From JAGQRJ01 sp041402045 (lineage in GTDB: Bacteria; Planctomycetota; J058): 6,196 nt of DNA. Positions 5,519 to 6,196 of this stretch are shown piece by piece (the first letter of the stretch is position 1; the number at the start of each line of letters is the position of its first letter). The translations under genes were made by a program, and so were the position numbers. The notes below the pieces were generated by a model. That model did not search any database and had not been told where the DNA came from. It saw only the letters and a program-made list of their open reading frames with translations. The stretch is taken from the NCBI GenBank assembly GCA_041402045.1, contig JAWKSZ010000126.1, forward strand, positions 1 through 6,196, read 5' to 3'.

Positions 5519-6196
5519 GTGCAGCGCTGGCCCCTCTCCCTCCTGGTGACCCTCGCCCTCGGCCTCCTGGCTGCGGGCTGCAACGAGAACCAGCACTACC
5601 CGACCGCCTCGGGCACCTCGGGGGCCGCGGACAACAACCCGGGGGACACGGCCCAGGCCCTGCCCCCGAGCTTCGCCGTCGAGCTCAGGGTCTCGGACGA
5701 GCAGAGCCAGCCGGTCGCCGGCGCGCGGGTCGTGCTCTCGGACACCCAGACCCTGACCACCGACGGCGCCGGCCGGGCCACCCTCGCGGGGCTGGACCAG
5801 CCGGTGCTCGCGGTGGTCGAGGCCGCCGGGTTCTTCTCCGAACCGGTAGCGCTCGGGCGCGGCGACGTGGCCCAGGTCGTGAGCCTGCAGCTCCTGCGCG
5901 ACCAGGGGCCCAACGGGCGCCGCCGGGTGTGCATGCACTTCGGCGGCGACAGCATGCTCGGGCGGCGCTACACCGACCCCGACGAAGAGGGTCTGGTCCG
6001 GGTCAGCCAGTCCGACGGCGGGGCCCAGGCGCGGCGCGTGGTCGAGGCCCTGGCGCCCCTGTTCAAGGCCGCCGACGTGCGCGCGCTGAACTTCGAGTCG
6101 CTGGTCGCCGAGCTGCCCCAGTCCCTGGCCTACCCGCGCAAGCGCTTCCTGATCCAGTCCCCGACCGCGACCGCGATCCCGGCGCTGCAGGAGCTG
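5519..6196 (+). CDS. Lipoprotein with carboxypeptidase-regulatory-like domain and CapA-type domain, C-terminus beyond window
   Basis: This open frame has 226 codons and no stop before the right edge. The N-terminus MQRWPLSLLVTLALGLLAAGC is a type II signal peptide with lipidation Cys at residue 21 (A at -3 is slightly off consensus) and Asn at +2. A Ser/Gly/Asn-rich linker (22-50) follows. Residues about 52-125 resemble a carboxypeptidase-regulatory-like beta sandwich: VELRVSDEQSQPVAGARVVL, then TTDGAGRATLAGL. From 136 it matches the start of the CapA (poly-gamma-glutamate capsule synthesis, calcineurin-like fold) family, with VCMHFGGDSMLGRR (137-150, D144 the likely metal ligand), LFKAADVRALNFES (181-194) and KRFLIQSP (208-215). 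Later CapA motifs such as the NNH box are off the edge. The role is probably in cell-surface polymer metabolism. The GTG at 5519 gives the only n-region with a positive charge; its ribosome-binding site is weak. Confidence 0.85.
   Translation, partial: MQRWPLSLLVTLALGLLAAGCNENQHYPTASGTSGAADNNPGDTAQALPPSFAVELRVSDEQSQPVAGARVVLSDTQTLTTDGAGRATLAGLDQPVLAVVEAAGFFSEPVALGRGDVAQVVSLQLLRDQGPNGRRRVCMHFGGDSMLGRRYTDPDEEGLVRVSQSDGGAQARRVVEALAPLFKAADVRALNFESLVAELPQSLAYPRKRFLIQSPTATAIPALQEL

Noticed and set aside
5359..5583. N-terminal extension of the aminotransferase beyond the ATG at 5358
   Set aside because: The extra residues are unconserved and would run across the divergent intergenic region into the lipoprotein gene. 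The ATG gives the normal family length.
5372..5955. Minus-strand open frames opposite the CapA-like lipoprotein gene
   Set aside because: The plus frame shows a signal peptide, lipobox and CapA motifs. The antisense frames show only biased composition.

Overview
This is a GC-rich bacterial chromosomal fragment with almost every third codon position G or C and frequent GTG starts. The gene content (an FHA plus sigma-54-activator fusion, a prokaryotic RING-type zinc finger, and surface-polysaccharide genes) fits Myxococcota or related former deltaproteobacteria. A high-GC planctomycete-like lineage is also possible. The sequence alone does not settle the phylum, and no rRNA, tRNA, CRISPR array, transposase or phage gene is visible.

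Layout. Six genes lie on the minus strand and are read from right to left. They are a class I/II PLP aminotransferase (5358 to 4189), a small protein with a C-terminal RING-like zinc finger (4108 to 3407), a ClpP-type serine protease with a short N-terminus (3209 to 2640), a family 2 glycosyltransferase (2575 to 1406), a polysaccharide-deacetylase-fold protein whose metal-binding residues are replaced (1409 to 603), and an FHA-sigma-54 activator that runs off the left edge (589 to 1). One gene lies on the plus strand: a lipoprotein with a carboxypeptidase-regulatory-like domain followed by a CapA-type domain. It starts at 5519 and runs off the right edge. It diverges from the aminotransferase across a 160-base intergenic region.

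How the genes relate. The last three minus-strand genes form a tight unit. The glycosyltransferase stop and the deacetylase-like start share a GTGA overlap, and the activator starts 13 bases after the deacetylase-like stop behind a strong GGAGG. This suggests a small envelope-glycan module co-expressed with its own phosphopeptide-responsive transcription activator. A 10-bp GC hairpin separates ClpP from this unit. The aminotransferase, RING protein and ClpP are spaced 80 to 197 bases apart and look like housekeeping or accessory single genes.

The most notable feature is the deacetylase-like protein. It keeps the NodB-fold sequence framework and the first motif-1 aspartate, but has lost the metal-binding aspartate and both histidines. 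It is probably a pseudoenzyme partnered with the glycosyltransferase. No wholly new system could be demonstrated.
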